Below, piece after piece: positions 27,139 to 34,283 of a stretch of 64,000 nt of DNA; positions within the stretch are counted from its first letter, which is position 1, and every line of letters starts with the position of its first letter. Source of the DNA: Salipiger thiooxidans. GTDB lineage: Bacteria; Pseudomonadota; Alphaproteobacteria; Rhodobacterales; Rhodobacteraceae. Made by a program: the position numbers and the translations under genes. The notes below the pieces were generated by a model. It did no database searches, was not told the DNA's origin, and worked only from the letters and a program-made list of their open reading frames with translations. The stretch lies in the NCBI RefSeq assembly GCF_900102075.1, contig NZ_FNAV01000007.1:124001-188000 (forward strand). Reading direction: 5' to 3'.

Positions 27139-28041
27139 TCAGGAAAGGGTTTTCAGGAAGTTCGAAAGCGCCGTCAGATCGCGGTCGCGCTTCGCGGAAA
27201 GCTCGGCCACGCGGGCCGGGGCGGGCAGGGTGGCGGCAAGCTTGGCCGCGACCCCGGGTGTGAAGGCCTCGCCGCGGGCGGCACCGTCCGACAGCCGTGC
27301 CATGGTCGGGCCGTAGCGGTCGAGGTAGTCGGCCACGCCGCCGGGTGCGTTGAGGTTGATGGTCTCGAGCGCGCCGAGCAGCACCCAGCGCCGCGCGAGG
27401 CCGTGACGCAGCGTGTCGTCCACGCCCTCGGCGGTGACGATGCCGCTCTCCACCAGCCGCAGGCTCTCGGCCAGAAGCACGGCCTGCAGGCGGTTGAGCA
27501 CGAAGCCGTCGATCTCGGCGGTCATCCGCACGGGAACCTGGCGCACCTCGCGCATCAGCGTCTCGGCCCGGTCCATGGTCTCGGGCGTGGTGTCGGGCGA
27601 GGGGCAGAGTTCGACCACCGGCACGACGTGCGGCGGGTTCACCGGATGCGCCACGAGGATGCGGCCGCGCCCGGCCAGCCCTTCGGCGAACTGCGAGGAC
27701 ACCAGCGCCGAGCTCGACGAGGCGAGGATGGTCTCGGGCGATGCGAGCCGGTCGAGCTCGGCGTAGATCGCGCGCTTGATGTCGAGCTTCTCGGGGCCGT
27801 TTTCCTGCACCCAGAGCGCGCCGTCGAGCGCCTCGGCCATGCTGGCGTGGGTGGTGACACGATCGAGGATCGCCGGGTCCTCGCCTGCCTCGTCGCACAT
27901 GGCCCGCAGCCTGCCCGGGATGCTCTCCAGCACCTCGGGCGCGGCATCCCACAGGCGCACCGGGCAGCCGGCGCGGGCAAAGACGATCGTCCAGGCGCGG
28001 CCGATCAGGCCGCAGCCGATGACGGCAACGGGTGTGGTCAT
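27139..28041 (-). CDS. 3-hydroxyacid dehydrogenase, L-gulonate 3-dehydrogenase / lambda-crystallin-like
   Basis: The 300-residue protein has an N-terminal NAD fold VAVIGCGLIGRAW (5-17) and the HCDH catalytic pattern: Ser in the SSSSALVSS block near 118-125, His 141-region in LVAHPVNPPHVVPVVEL, and Glu in PVVEL. It lacks the extra CoA-binding features of fatty-acid 3-hydroxyacyl-CoA dehydrogenases and matches free-acid enzymes such as L-gulonate 3-dehydrogenase and carnitine dehydrogenase. It should oxidise a free 3-hydroxy acid to the 3-keto acid with NAD. The BKACE gene directly downstream would use that product. Confidence 0.88.
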   Translation of the reverse strand: MTTPVAVIGCGLIGRAWTIVFARAGCPVRLWDAAPEVLESIPGRLRAMCDEAGEDPAILDRVTTHASMAEALDGALWVQENGPEKLDIKRAIYAELDRLASPETILASSSSALVSSQFAEGLAGRGRILVAHPVNPPHVVPVVELCPSPDTTPETMDRAETLMREVRQVPVRMTAEIDGFVLNRLQAVLLAESLRLVESGIVTAEGVDDTLRHGLARRWVLLGALETINLNAPGGVADYLDRYGPTMARLSDGAARGEAFTPGVAAKLAATLPAPARVAELSAKRDRDLTALSNFLKTLS

Positions 28042-28066
28042 TGGGGTCTCCTCCTTGCGCGGCGGC

Positions 28067-28783
28067 TCAGTCGCCGCGCTCCTCGTAGTTCTTCAACGTG
28101 GTCCCGAGATCCGCCGCGGCATCCGAGATGTCCTTGAGGATCGCGTCGCGCAGCGCCCCGGCATCGCGGTCGCGCAGCGCCTGTTCGGCCTTGTCGTGGC
28201 TCTCCATCGAGCGCTCGAAATGGTTGGGCGAGGTCACCGCATGGCGGATCAGCGGGCCGACCCGCAGCCACATGCCCTCGATCACGCCCATCAGCACCGG
28301 TCGCCCGGCGGCCTGGTAGATCAGCTTGTGAAAGCGCCAGTTGCTCTCGAGATAGCGGTCTGCGTTGCCCTCTTCGGCGGCGCGGCGCATCACCGCGCAG
28401 GCGTTGGCGATGAGCCGGATCTGCGCTGCGGTCACCTTTTCGATGGCCAGCGTGGCGGCGAAGCCCTCGAGCTCGAGCCGGATGTCGCGGATGTCGTCGA
28501 GCTCGGCGCTGGTCAGGACCGGCACACGCAGCACGCGGTTGCCGCCCCAGACCTCGAGCCCGCCGTCCGATTCGAGCTGCCGCAGCGCCTCGCGCACCGG
28601 CGTCACGCTGGTGCCGAGAACCGAGGCGGTGCGGCGCAGGCTGATCTCTTCGCCCGGACGGAAATAGCCGGAAATCAAGGCTTCGCGCAGGCAGGCATAG
28701 ATCTGCGCCTGCGCGGTCTCTCCCTCGCGCAGGGTCAGCGGACCAAGCCGCGACCAGCCATCCAGTTCCAGTGATTCCGTCAT
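28067..28783 (-). CDS. GntR-family regulator, FadR subfamily (FCD domain)
   Basis: This 238-residue regulator has the winged helix near 22-90 (SLRRTASVLGTSVTPVREAL as the recognition part) and an FCD domain with the metal-site N..FH motif near 152-157 (ESNWRFHKLIYQ) and the H-D-K-A-E-Q-A segment late. Start ATG 28783 places the DNA-binding domain at the usual distance; longer in-frame starts run into the promoter gap. It is first in the minus-strand operon and divergent from the TRAP operon; a dyad in the gap is its likely site. Probably senses the 3-hydroxy acid or its product. Confidence 0.9.
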   Translation of the reverse strand: MTESLELDGWSRLGPLTLREGETAQAQIYACLREALISGYFRPGEEISLRRTASVLGTSVTPVREALRQLESDGGLEVWGGNRVLRVPVLTSAELDDIRDIRLELEGFAATLAIEKVTAAQIRLIANACAVMRRAAEEGNADRYLESNWRFHKLIYQAAGRPVLMGVIEGMWLRVGPLIRHAVTSPNHFERSMESHDKAEQALRDRDAGALRDAILKDISDAAADLGTTLKNYEERGD

Positions 28784-28799
28784 GCGTTTTCGGTCTAAC

Positions 28800-28808
28800 T
28801 GTGATCTC
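28800..28808 (-). promoter_or_regulatory. Half-site of the GntR operator near the regulator's own start
   Basis: TGTGATCTC at 28800-28808 repeats, in opposite orientation, the nine bases GAGATCACA of the palindrome at 28902-28919. It lies 17 bases upstream of the GntR start, placed to control the regulator's own operon. Flanks match the full palindrome only partly. Confidence 0.4.
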
Positions 28809-28871
28809 GGTTTTTCATATCTGTGCTTCAGTGTGGCCAAAAACCGCATAAAAACAAGAGAAATATTCTGA

Positions 28872-28919
28872 TTGACCATTCCGAGTGAATCGCAATACCG
28901 TAAAGTGAGATCACACTTT
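28872..28919 (+). promoter_or_regulatory. Promoter with palindromic GntR operator for the TRAP/SDR operon
   Basis: A possible -35 TTGACC (28872-28877) is followed after about 16-17 bases by AATACC/ATACCG. Immediately downstream lies AAAGTG-A-GATC-A-CACTTT (28902-28919), an 18-bp palindrome broken only by the opposed A pair. Binding there would block transcription start of the DctP gene at 28955. The divergent GntR is the obvious binder. Confidence 0.55.
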
Positions 28920-28954
28920 GATCCCGAGGAGAGAGGGTTGGGAGGCCTTCGCTG

Positions 28955-29938
28955 ATGAAACATTTCGTACTGACCGCCACCGCCACGCTGCTGCTGGGCA
29001 CCGCCGCTATGGCGCAGGAAACCCGGACCTTCGACGTCAGCCTGCCGCTGGGCGCGGAATCCCACCAGGCGGTGGGCGTGCTCAAGTTCGGCGAGGAGCT
29101 TGAACGCCTGTCCGAGGGCCGTCTCACCATCCGCCCGCATTACGACAACGCGCTCGGCGCCGAGCGTGAGGTGGTCGAGGGCATGGGCTTCGGGCTCATC
29201 GACATGGGCATCACATCGACCGGCCCGATGGGTGGCTTCACGCCCGAGTTCCTGCTGTTCGACCTGCCCTACATCTTCAGCGATCACACCCACGCCCAGG
29301 CGTTTCTCGACAGCGAGTACGGCGACCAGCTCGCCAGCGCCATCGAGACCGCGGCAGGCGTGAAGATCCTGGCCTGGATGGAGAACGGCTTCCGCCACGA
29401 GACCAACTCGGTGCGTCCGATCAACGAGATCGGCGACCTGAAGGGCATCAAGCACCGCACGCAGGAAAGCTCGGTGCAGGTGGACACCTGGACGGCGCTC
29501 GGCACCAATGCCTCGCCCATGGCGTGGACCGAGGTCTTCACCGCGCTGCAGCAGGGCGTGATGGAAAGCCAGGAGAACCCGATCCCGACGATCTACGACG
29601 TCCGCTTCTACGAGGTGCAGGATTACCTGACCATCTCGCAGCACGTCTATTCGCCGGCGCCGCTGATGATCGGCGCGCAGCTCTTCGGATCGCTGTCGGA
29701 AGCGGACCAGGCCATCATGCTCGAGGCCGCCGAACTGGCGCTGCCGGTGCAGCGCGAGGCGTCGCTGGCGCTGGAAGAGAAGTACATCGACGAGTTGCAG
29801 GAGCTGGGCATGGAAGTGACGCGCCCGGATCTCGCGCCGTTCCGCGAGGCGGTCGCCCCGGTGATCGACAAGTGGAAGGATCAGGTCGGTGCCGATCTCG
29901 TGGACGCTGCCCTGAACTTCGAGCCCGCGTCCAACTGA
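28955..29938 (+). CDS. TRAP transporter substrate-binding protein, DctP family (BKACE cassette)
   Basis: The 327-residue protein has a signal peptide (MKHFVLTATATLLLGTAAMA, cleavage near residue 20) and a DctP domain. The substrate-binding Arg region is near W-M-E-N-G-F-R-H-E-T-N-S-V-R-P-I (140-155) and the Q-E-N-P motif sits near 206. A GGGAGG ribosome site precedes ATG 28955. It delivers a carboxylate, probably a 3-hydroxy acid handled by the divergent dehydrogenase and BKACE. A stem-loop separates it from the permease genes. Confidence 0.94.
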   Translation: MKHFVLTATATLLLGTAAMAQETRTFDVSLPLGAESHQAVGVLKFGEELERLSEGRLTIRPHYDNALGAEREVVEGMGFGLIDMGITSTGPMGGFTPEFLLFDLPYIFSDHTHAQAFLDSEYGDQLASAIETAAGVKILAWMENGFRHETNSVRPINEIGDLKGIKHRTQESSVQVDTWTALGTNASPMAWTEVFTALQQGVMESQENPIPTIYDVRFYEVQDYLTISQHVYSPAPLMIGAQLFGSLSEADQAIMLEAAELALPVQREASLALEEKYIDELQELGMEVTRPDLAPFREAVAPVIDKWKDQVGADLVDAALNFEPASN

Positions 29939-29954
29939 TCGCGCAGGCCCATCG

Positions 29955-29981
29955 GCGCCGGGGGATGCGTTTCCCCGGCGC
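29955..29981 (+). promoter_or_regulatory. Intercistronic stem-loop after the binding-protein gene
   Basis: GCGCCGGGG (29955-29963) pairs with CCCCGGCGC (29973-29981) over a nine-base loop in the gap between the DctP and DctQ genes. No T-run. Same position and style as the stem-loop at 9280-9310, suggesting mRNA 3'-end protection and higher binding-protein output. Confidence 0.55.
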
Positions 29982-30005
29982 GTGCCATGATACCGGAGAG
30001 TGACG

Positions 30006-30557
30006 ATGCAAGGCGCCCTGCGCATGACCGTTCGTGTGGTGGACGGCATCAACTGGCTTGTCGGCTGGCTTCTGGCCGCGCTGATGCTGGTGATGACGGT
30101 GCTCATCAGCTGGCAGGTCTTCGCCCGCTACGTGATGGGCAACTCCCTGAGCTTCTCCGAAGAGGTGTCGCGCTTCTCGATGGTCTGGATGACCATGCTG
30201 GGGGCGGCCTACGCCTATCGCTACGGCTCGCTGATCTCGGTCGATCTGTTCGAGAGCCTGTCCGGACCCAGAGTGTCGCGGTTGCTTCGCATCGTGGTGG
30301 CGGTGGCCTCGTGCATCTTCGCCTGGGTGCTGCTGACCCAGGGCCTCGACATCACCCAGCGTGTCGCGATGCAGGTCGCGCCGAGCACCCGGATCTCGAT
30401 GGGCTGGCTCTACGCGGCGATGCCCGCCGGGGCGGGGCTCGTGCTGCTGAACGCGATCGGCATCCTGGCCGAGGATTTCGCCGGGCTGCGCGAGCGTTTC
30501 ACCGATCCGCAAGATGACCCGCACCGGACTCCGCTGCACGAGGGAGGTTCCACATGA
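30006..30557 (+). CDS. TRAP transporter small permease, DctQ family
   Basis: This 183-residue protein has four predicted helices and the DctQ consensus S-F-S-E-E-V-S-R-F near 47-55. I prefer ATG 30006 to GTG 30000 because the GGAGAG ribosome site sits five bases before the ATG and would overlap a GTG start. The end overlaps the large permease start by four bases. Inner membrane. Confidence 0.91.
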   Translation: MQGALRMTVRVVDGINWLVGWLLAALMLVMTVLISWQVFARYVMGNSLSFSEEVSRFSMVWMTMLGAAYAYRYGSLISVDLFESLSGPRVSRLLRIVVAVASCIFAWVLLTQGLDITQRVAMQVAPSTRISMGWLYAAMPAGAGLVLLNAIGILAEDFAGLRERFTDPQDDPHRTPLHEGGST

Positions 30558-31819
30558 TCGCGCTGCTCTTCGGCTCGCTCCTGCTGTTCCTTCTGGTTGG
30601 CGTGCCGGTCACCTTCGCGCTCGGTCTGGCCGCGGTCACGACGATCTGGGAGGGCTCGATCATGCCCCTGATGATCGTCCCGCAGGAGATGATCCGCTCG
30701 GTCAACTCCTTCCCGCTGCTGGCCATCCCGTTCTTCATCCTCGCCGGCAACCTGATGCAGGAGGGCGGGATCTCGGCCCGCCTCGTGACCTTCTCCAAGA
30801 CCCTCGTGGGCGCCATGACCGGCGGGCTCGCGATGGTGGCCATCGTGACCTCGGCCTTCTTTGCGGCGATCTCGGGTTCGGGCGCGGCGACCACCGCCGC
30901 CGTCGGTGCCATCCTGATCCCGGCCATGGTCACGCAGGGCTATTCCAAGCCCTACGCGGCGTCGAACCAGGCAGCCTCGGGGGCGCTCGGGGTGATCATC
31001 CCGCCGTCGATCCCGCTGATCCTCTACGCGATTTCGGCCAACCAGTCGGTGGGCGCGATGTTCGTGGCGGGGGTGCTGCCGGGGCTTCTGGTGGTGGTGT
31101 CGCTGCTGATCTACGCCTACGTGCATGCCCGCGGCATGCAGACCACGCCGGGCGAGCCCTCGTCGCTGCGCGAGGTGGCGCTGGCCGGGTGGAAGGCGCT
31201 GCTGGCGCTCGCCATGCCGGCGCTGATCCTTGGCGGCATCTACGGCGGCATCGTGACGCCGACCGAGGCCGCGGTGGTGGCGGTCGTCTACGCGCTGCTG
31301 GTCGGCGCCGTGATCTATCGCGAGCTTCCGCTGTCGGCGATCCCCCGCATCCTGCGCAGCAGCGCCGTGACCGCGGCCATCGTGCTGTCGATCATCGCCG
31401 CGGCGGGGCTCTACGGCCGGATCATCCTGCAGCTGCAGGTCCCGGCGGTGATCTCGGATTTCGTCGTCGGCGCGATCCAGAGCCCGTGGGTTTTCATCAT
31501 CCTGGTCAACGTGCTGTTGCTTCTCGTGGGCATGTTCCTCGAGGCCGCGGCCGCGATCCTGATCTTCACGCCGATCCTGCTGCCCATCGCCACCACCTTC
31601 GGGTTCGATCCGGTGCATTTCGGGGTGATCATGGTGGTGAACCTCGCCATGGGGATGTTCACGCCGCCCGTCGGTCTGAACCTCTTCATCGCCTCGGGGA
31701 TCGCCCGCATCGGTGTCCCGCAGATCGCGCGCGGGGTCGTGCCCTTCGTGCTGATCCTGCTGGTCGACCTGCTCATCATCAGCTTCCTGCCCTGGCTGTC
31801 GCTGGTCTTCACTCAATGA
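30554..31819 (+). CDS. TRAP transporter large permease, DctM family
   Basis: The 421-residue permease shows about 12 helices with the family motifs A-I-S-G-S-G-A-A-T-T-A-A-V-G near 105, VIIPPSIPLILYA near 149 and FTPPVGLNLFIA near 370. It starts inside the small-permease stop and ends ten bases before an SDR gene. With the 28955 binding protein it forms the importer of the BKACE cassette. Confidence 0.94.
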   Translation: MIALLFGSLLLFLLVGVPVTFALGLAAVTTIWEGSIMPLMIVPQEMIRSVNSFPLLAIPFFILAGNLMQEGGISARLVTFSKTLVGAMTGGLAMVAIVTSAFFAAISGSGAATTAAVGAILIPAMVTQGYSKPYAASNQAASGALGVIIPPSIPLILYAISANQSVGAMFVAGVLPGLLVVVSLLIYAYVHARGMQTTPGEPSSLREVALAGWKALLALAMPALILGGIYGGIVTPTEAAVVAVVYALLVGAVIYRELPLSAIPRILRSSAVTAAIVLSIIAAAGLYGRIILQLQVPAVISDFVVGAIQSPWVFIILVNVLLLLVGMFLEAAAAILIFTPILLPIATTFGFDPVHFGVIMVVNLAMGMFTPPVGLNLFIASGIARIGVPQIARGVVPFVLILLVDLLIISFLPWLSLVFTQ

Positions 31820-31829
31820 CGGAGGTTCC

Positions 31830-32597
31830 ATGGACCTGACCCTGAAAGGTGCCCGCGTGATCGTGACCGCGGGCGCAGGCGGCATCGGCCGCGCCATCGT
31901 GGAGGGCTTCCTTGCGGAGGGCGCCTCGGTCGCCACCTGCGACATCGACGAGGCCGCGCTGGCCACCCTTCCGGACGCGGTCTTCCGGGCGCGCGTGGAC
32001 GTGTCGGACAGCGAGGCGCTGGTCGGCTTCATGGATGCGGCGATGGCGCATCTCGGCGGGCTGGACTGCCTCGTGAACAACGCGGGCATCGCCGGGCCCA
32101 CCGGTCGCATCGAAGAGCTCGACCCCTCGGACGTGCGCCAGACGCTCGACATCTGCCTGACGAGCCAGTTCGTCACCATCGCCCGCGCGGTGCCGCAGCT
32201 GCGCGCGTCCGGCAATGCCTCGATCGTCAACGTCTCCTCGCTCGCCGGGCGGCTTGGCTTCCGCCTGCGCAGCCCCTACGCGGCGGCGAAATGGGGGGTG
32301 ATCGGCCTGTCGAAATCCATGGCCATCGAGCTTGGCCCCGACGGCATCCGCGTCAACGCGCTGCTTCCTGGATTGGTCGCCGGCGACCGCCAGCGCCGCG
32401 TGCTCGAGGCGCGGGCACAGGCGCAGGGGGTCAGCTTCGAGGAGGCCGAGCGCGACGCCTTCTCGAGGACGTCGATCAAGGAATACGTGACCCCGCAGCA
32501 GCTGGCCGACCAGGTCCTGTTCCTGGCGAGCCCGCGCGGACGCACGATCTCGGGGCAGGCGCTGTCGGTCTGCGGAGACACGGGGATGCTGGGATGA
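31830..32597 (+). CDS. Short-chain dehydrogenase/reductase (SDR)
   Basis: The 255-residue protein has the SDR fold: nucleotide loop T-A-G-A-G-G-I-G near residues 13-20 (Ala in place of the usual second Gly), N-N-A-G at 83-86, and the catalytic Ser 137, Tyr 150 and Lys 154 (SPYAAAKWG). D38 after the second strand (TCDID) favours NAD over NADP. It follows the TRAP permease by ten bases and overlaps a second SDR gene (ATGA). Probably oxidises or reduces a hydroxyl of the imported acid; substrate unknown. Confidence 0.9.
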   Translation: MDLTLKGARVIVTAGAGGIGRAIVEGFLAEGASVATCDIDEAALATLPDAVFRARVDVSDSEALVGFMDAAMAHLGGLDCLVNNAGIAGPTGRIEELDPSDVRQTLDICLTSQFVTIARAVPQLRASGNASIVNVSSLAGRLGFRLRSPYAAAKWGVIGLSKSMAIELGPDGIRVNALLPGLVAGDRQRRVLEARAQAQGVSFEEAERDAFSRTSIKEYVTPQQLADQVLFLASPRGRTISGQALSVCGDTGMLG

Positions 32598-33346
32598 GCG
32601 GCCTGTTCAGTCTCGAGGGGCGCCGCGCGCTGGTCACAGGTGCGGGCAGGGGCATCGGGCGCGGCATCGCGCTGGCCCTCGCCGAGCACGGCGCCGAGGT
32701 CACGCTCTGTGCCCGGAGTGCCGACGAGATCGGCGCGGTGGCCGAGGAGATTGCCGCCGCCGGCGGCAAGGCCGATGCGCTGGTGCTCGACGTCACCGAC
32801 AGCGCGGCCTTCGCGCGCGAGATCGCTGCCCGGCCGCCCTACCACGTCTTCGTCAACAACGCGGGGACCAACCGGCCCAACCTTCTCGCCGATCTCACGC
32901 CCGACGACTACGACCTGATCCTCGGCCTCAACCTTCGGGCCGCGATCTTCGCGGTGCAGGCGGTGGCCGGGCGCATGACCGAGACCGGCACCCGGGGGTC
33001 GATCATCAACATGTCGTCGCAGATGGGCCACGTGGGCGCGGCGAAGCGCAGTCTCTACTGCGCCTCGAAATGGGCGCTCGAGGGGTTCACCAAGTCGGTC
33101 GCCATCGAGCTGGGCCCGCGGGGCATCCGGGTCAACACGGTCTGCCCCACCTTCATCGAGACCCCGCTCACCAAGCCCTATTTCGAGGACCCCGCCTTCG
33201 CGACCGAGGTTCTGGCCAAGATCAAGCTGGGTCGCGTGGGGCAGGTGCAGGACGTGGTCGGCGCGGCGGTCTTCCTCGCCTCCGACGCCTCGAGCATGAC
33301 CACCGGCTCGGCGATCATGGTCGATGGAGGCTGGACGGCGGAATAG
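32594..33346 (+). CDS. Short-chain dehydrogenase/reductase (SDR), gluconate-5-dehydrogenase-like
   Basis: This 250-residue SDR has the full motif TGAGRGIG (15-22), NNAG (88-91) and catalytic Ser 142, Tyr 155 and Lys 159 (SLYCASKWA). R41 after the second strand (LCARS) suggests NADP. The S-S-Q-M-G-H-V-G segment and I-E-T-P-L-T-K-P ending resemble sugar-acid dehydrogenases of the IdnO/gluconate 5-dehydrogenase type, but no substrate can be assigned. Two adjacent SDRs of different cofactor preference could epimerise a hydroxyl by oxidation then reduction (inference). Last gene of the TRAP operon, convergent with a TetR gene. Confidence 0.9.
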   Translation: MSGLFSLEGRRALVTGAGRGIGRGIALALAEHGAEVTLCARSADEIGAVAEEIAAAGGKADALVLDVTDSAAFAREIAARPPYHVFVNNAGTNRPNLLADLTPDDYDLILGLNLRAAIFAVQAVAGRMTETGTRGSIINMSSQMGHVGAAKRSLYCASKWALEGFTKSVAIELGPRGIRVNTVCPTFIETPLTKPYFEDPAFATEVLAKIKLGRVGQVQDVVGAAVFLASDASSMTTGSAIMVDGGWTAE

Positions 33347-33435
33347 CCCTGCCCGGCGGCTGCGGGCGCGCTGTCAGTGCGACGGGATGGCAACGCCCGG
33401 CGAGAGCGCCACAGCTTCCGTCCGCCTGCCTGACG

Positions 33436-34119
33436 CTAGCCGTCCGCGATATCCAGATCGCGGACGTAGCCGAGCGCCACGCGTTTGATCAGCGCCTTGC
33501 GGGCATCGAGCGTCTTGGCATCGAGCACGTCGACATCGAAGGTGAAGCCGAAGGTGTAGGACGTGGCGACGGCGTACCAGCATTGCGCCGACACCACCGT
33601 ATAAAGGTCGACCGGGTCCAGCCCCTTGCGGAAGACGCCCTTGCGCTCGCCGTCTTCGATGATCCCCCGGTAGCGGTCGATCAGGTCCGGGACGCGCAGG
33701 CTGCGGCGGTCGAGGGTCTTCAGGTGCTCGCCCTGATGCAGGTTCTCGATGCCCACGAGGATCAGGAACTCGGGGTTCTCGACATAGTAGGAGAGCGTGA
33801 AGCAGACGATCTGCTCGATCGCCGCGATGGGATCGGCCGAGAGGGTGAGCTCGCTCTCGCTCTCGCGCATCCGGGCATAGGCGGCGTTCAGCACGTCGCG
33901 ATAGAGCTGCTCGCGGCTGCCGAAATGGCGGTAGACCAGCGCCTTGTTGACGCCGGCCTCGGTGGCGATGGCCTCCATCCGGGTGCCCTCGAGCCCGTTC
34001 GCCACGAACTGCGAGCGCGCCGCCTCGAGGATGCGCGCACGGGTGGCCTCGCTGCGCTCGCGGTGCGAGAGCGCGGCGGTTTCGCTGCCCGGATCCCTGG
34101 TGTTCGCCTCTGTGCTCAT
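33436..34119 (-). CDS. TetR-family regulator
   Basis: The 227-residue protein has a TetR DNA-binding domain at about residues 24-70 (RILEAARSQFVANGLEGTRM then IATEAGVNKALVYRHFGSRE) and a helical ligand domain after it. The 22-residue polar N-terminal extension is unremarkable. It is divergent from the hydantoinase/TRAP operon, and a perfect 8-bp inverted repeat lies in the 164-base gap. It most likely represses that operon and is released by the substrate (inference). Confidence 0.92.
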   Translation of the reverse strand: MSTEANTRDPGSETAALSHRERSEATRARILEAARSQFVANGLEGTRMEAIATEAGVNKALVYRHFGSREQLYRDVLNAAYARMRESESELTLSADPIAAIEQIVCFTLSYYVENPEFLILVGIENLHQGEHLKTLDRRSLRVPDLIDRYRGIIEDGERKGVFRKGLDPVDLYTVVSAQCWYAVATSYTFGFTFDVDVLDAKTLDARKALIKRVALGYVRDLDIADG

Positions 34120-34222
34120 GCGCTGGCCTCTCTGGATGCTGAAACCTTAGCCGTCCTGATCCGCCGAGACCATATCGCCCCGCGATTTCGGCACCAATGA
34201 TCCTCTGGGGAAAATTTTGTTC

Positions 34223-34252
34223 TTGACGAGAATCGTATTTCCTTACTTCTAT
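34223..34252 (+). promoter_or_regulatory. Promoter of the hydantoinase/TRAP operon
   Basis: TTGACG (34223-34228) is a good -35 element; TTCTAT (34247-34252, 18-base spacer) is a plausible -10. The region is AT-rich compared with surrounding DNA. The inverted repeat at 34255-34274 abuts the -10 element, so a repressor there would block initiation. Confidence 0.5.
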
Positions 34253-34254
34253 AA

Positions 34255-34274
34255 CTGTAACGTTATCGTTACAG
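34255..34274. promoter_or_regulatory. Perfect inverted repeat, likely TetR operator
   Basis: CTGTAACG (34255-34262) and CGTTACAG (34267-34274) are exact reverse complements with the spacer TTAT. The dyad begins right after the -10 element and ends nine bases before the hyuA start. Size and symmetry suit a TetR dimer, and a TetR gene is divergent from this point. Confidence 0.7.
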
Positions 34275-34283
34275 GGAAGTGCC

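Noticed and set aside
26193-28041. Carnitine degradation as a firm call for the dehydrogenase/BKACE pair.
   Set aside because: There is no thioesterase, betaine pathway gene or carnitine transporter nearby, and the importer is TRAP type. The same enzyme families act on other 3-hydroxy acids.
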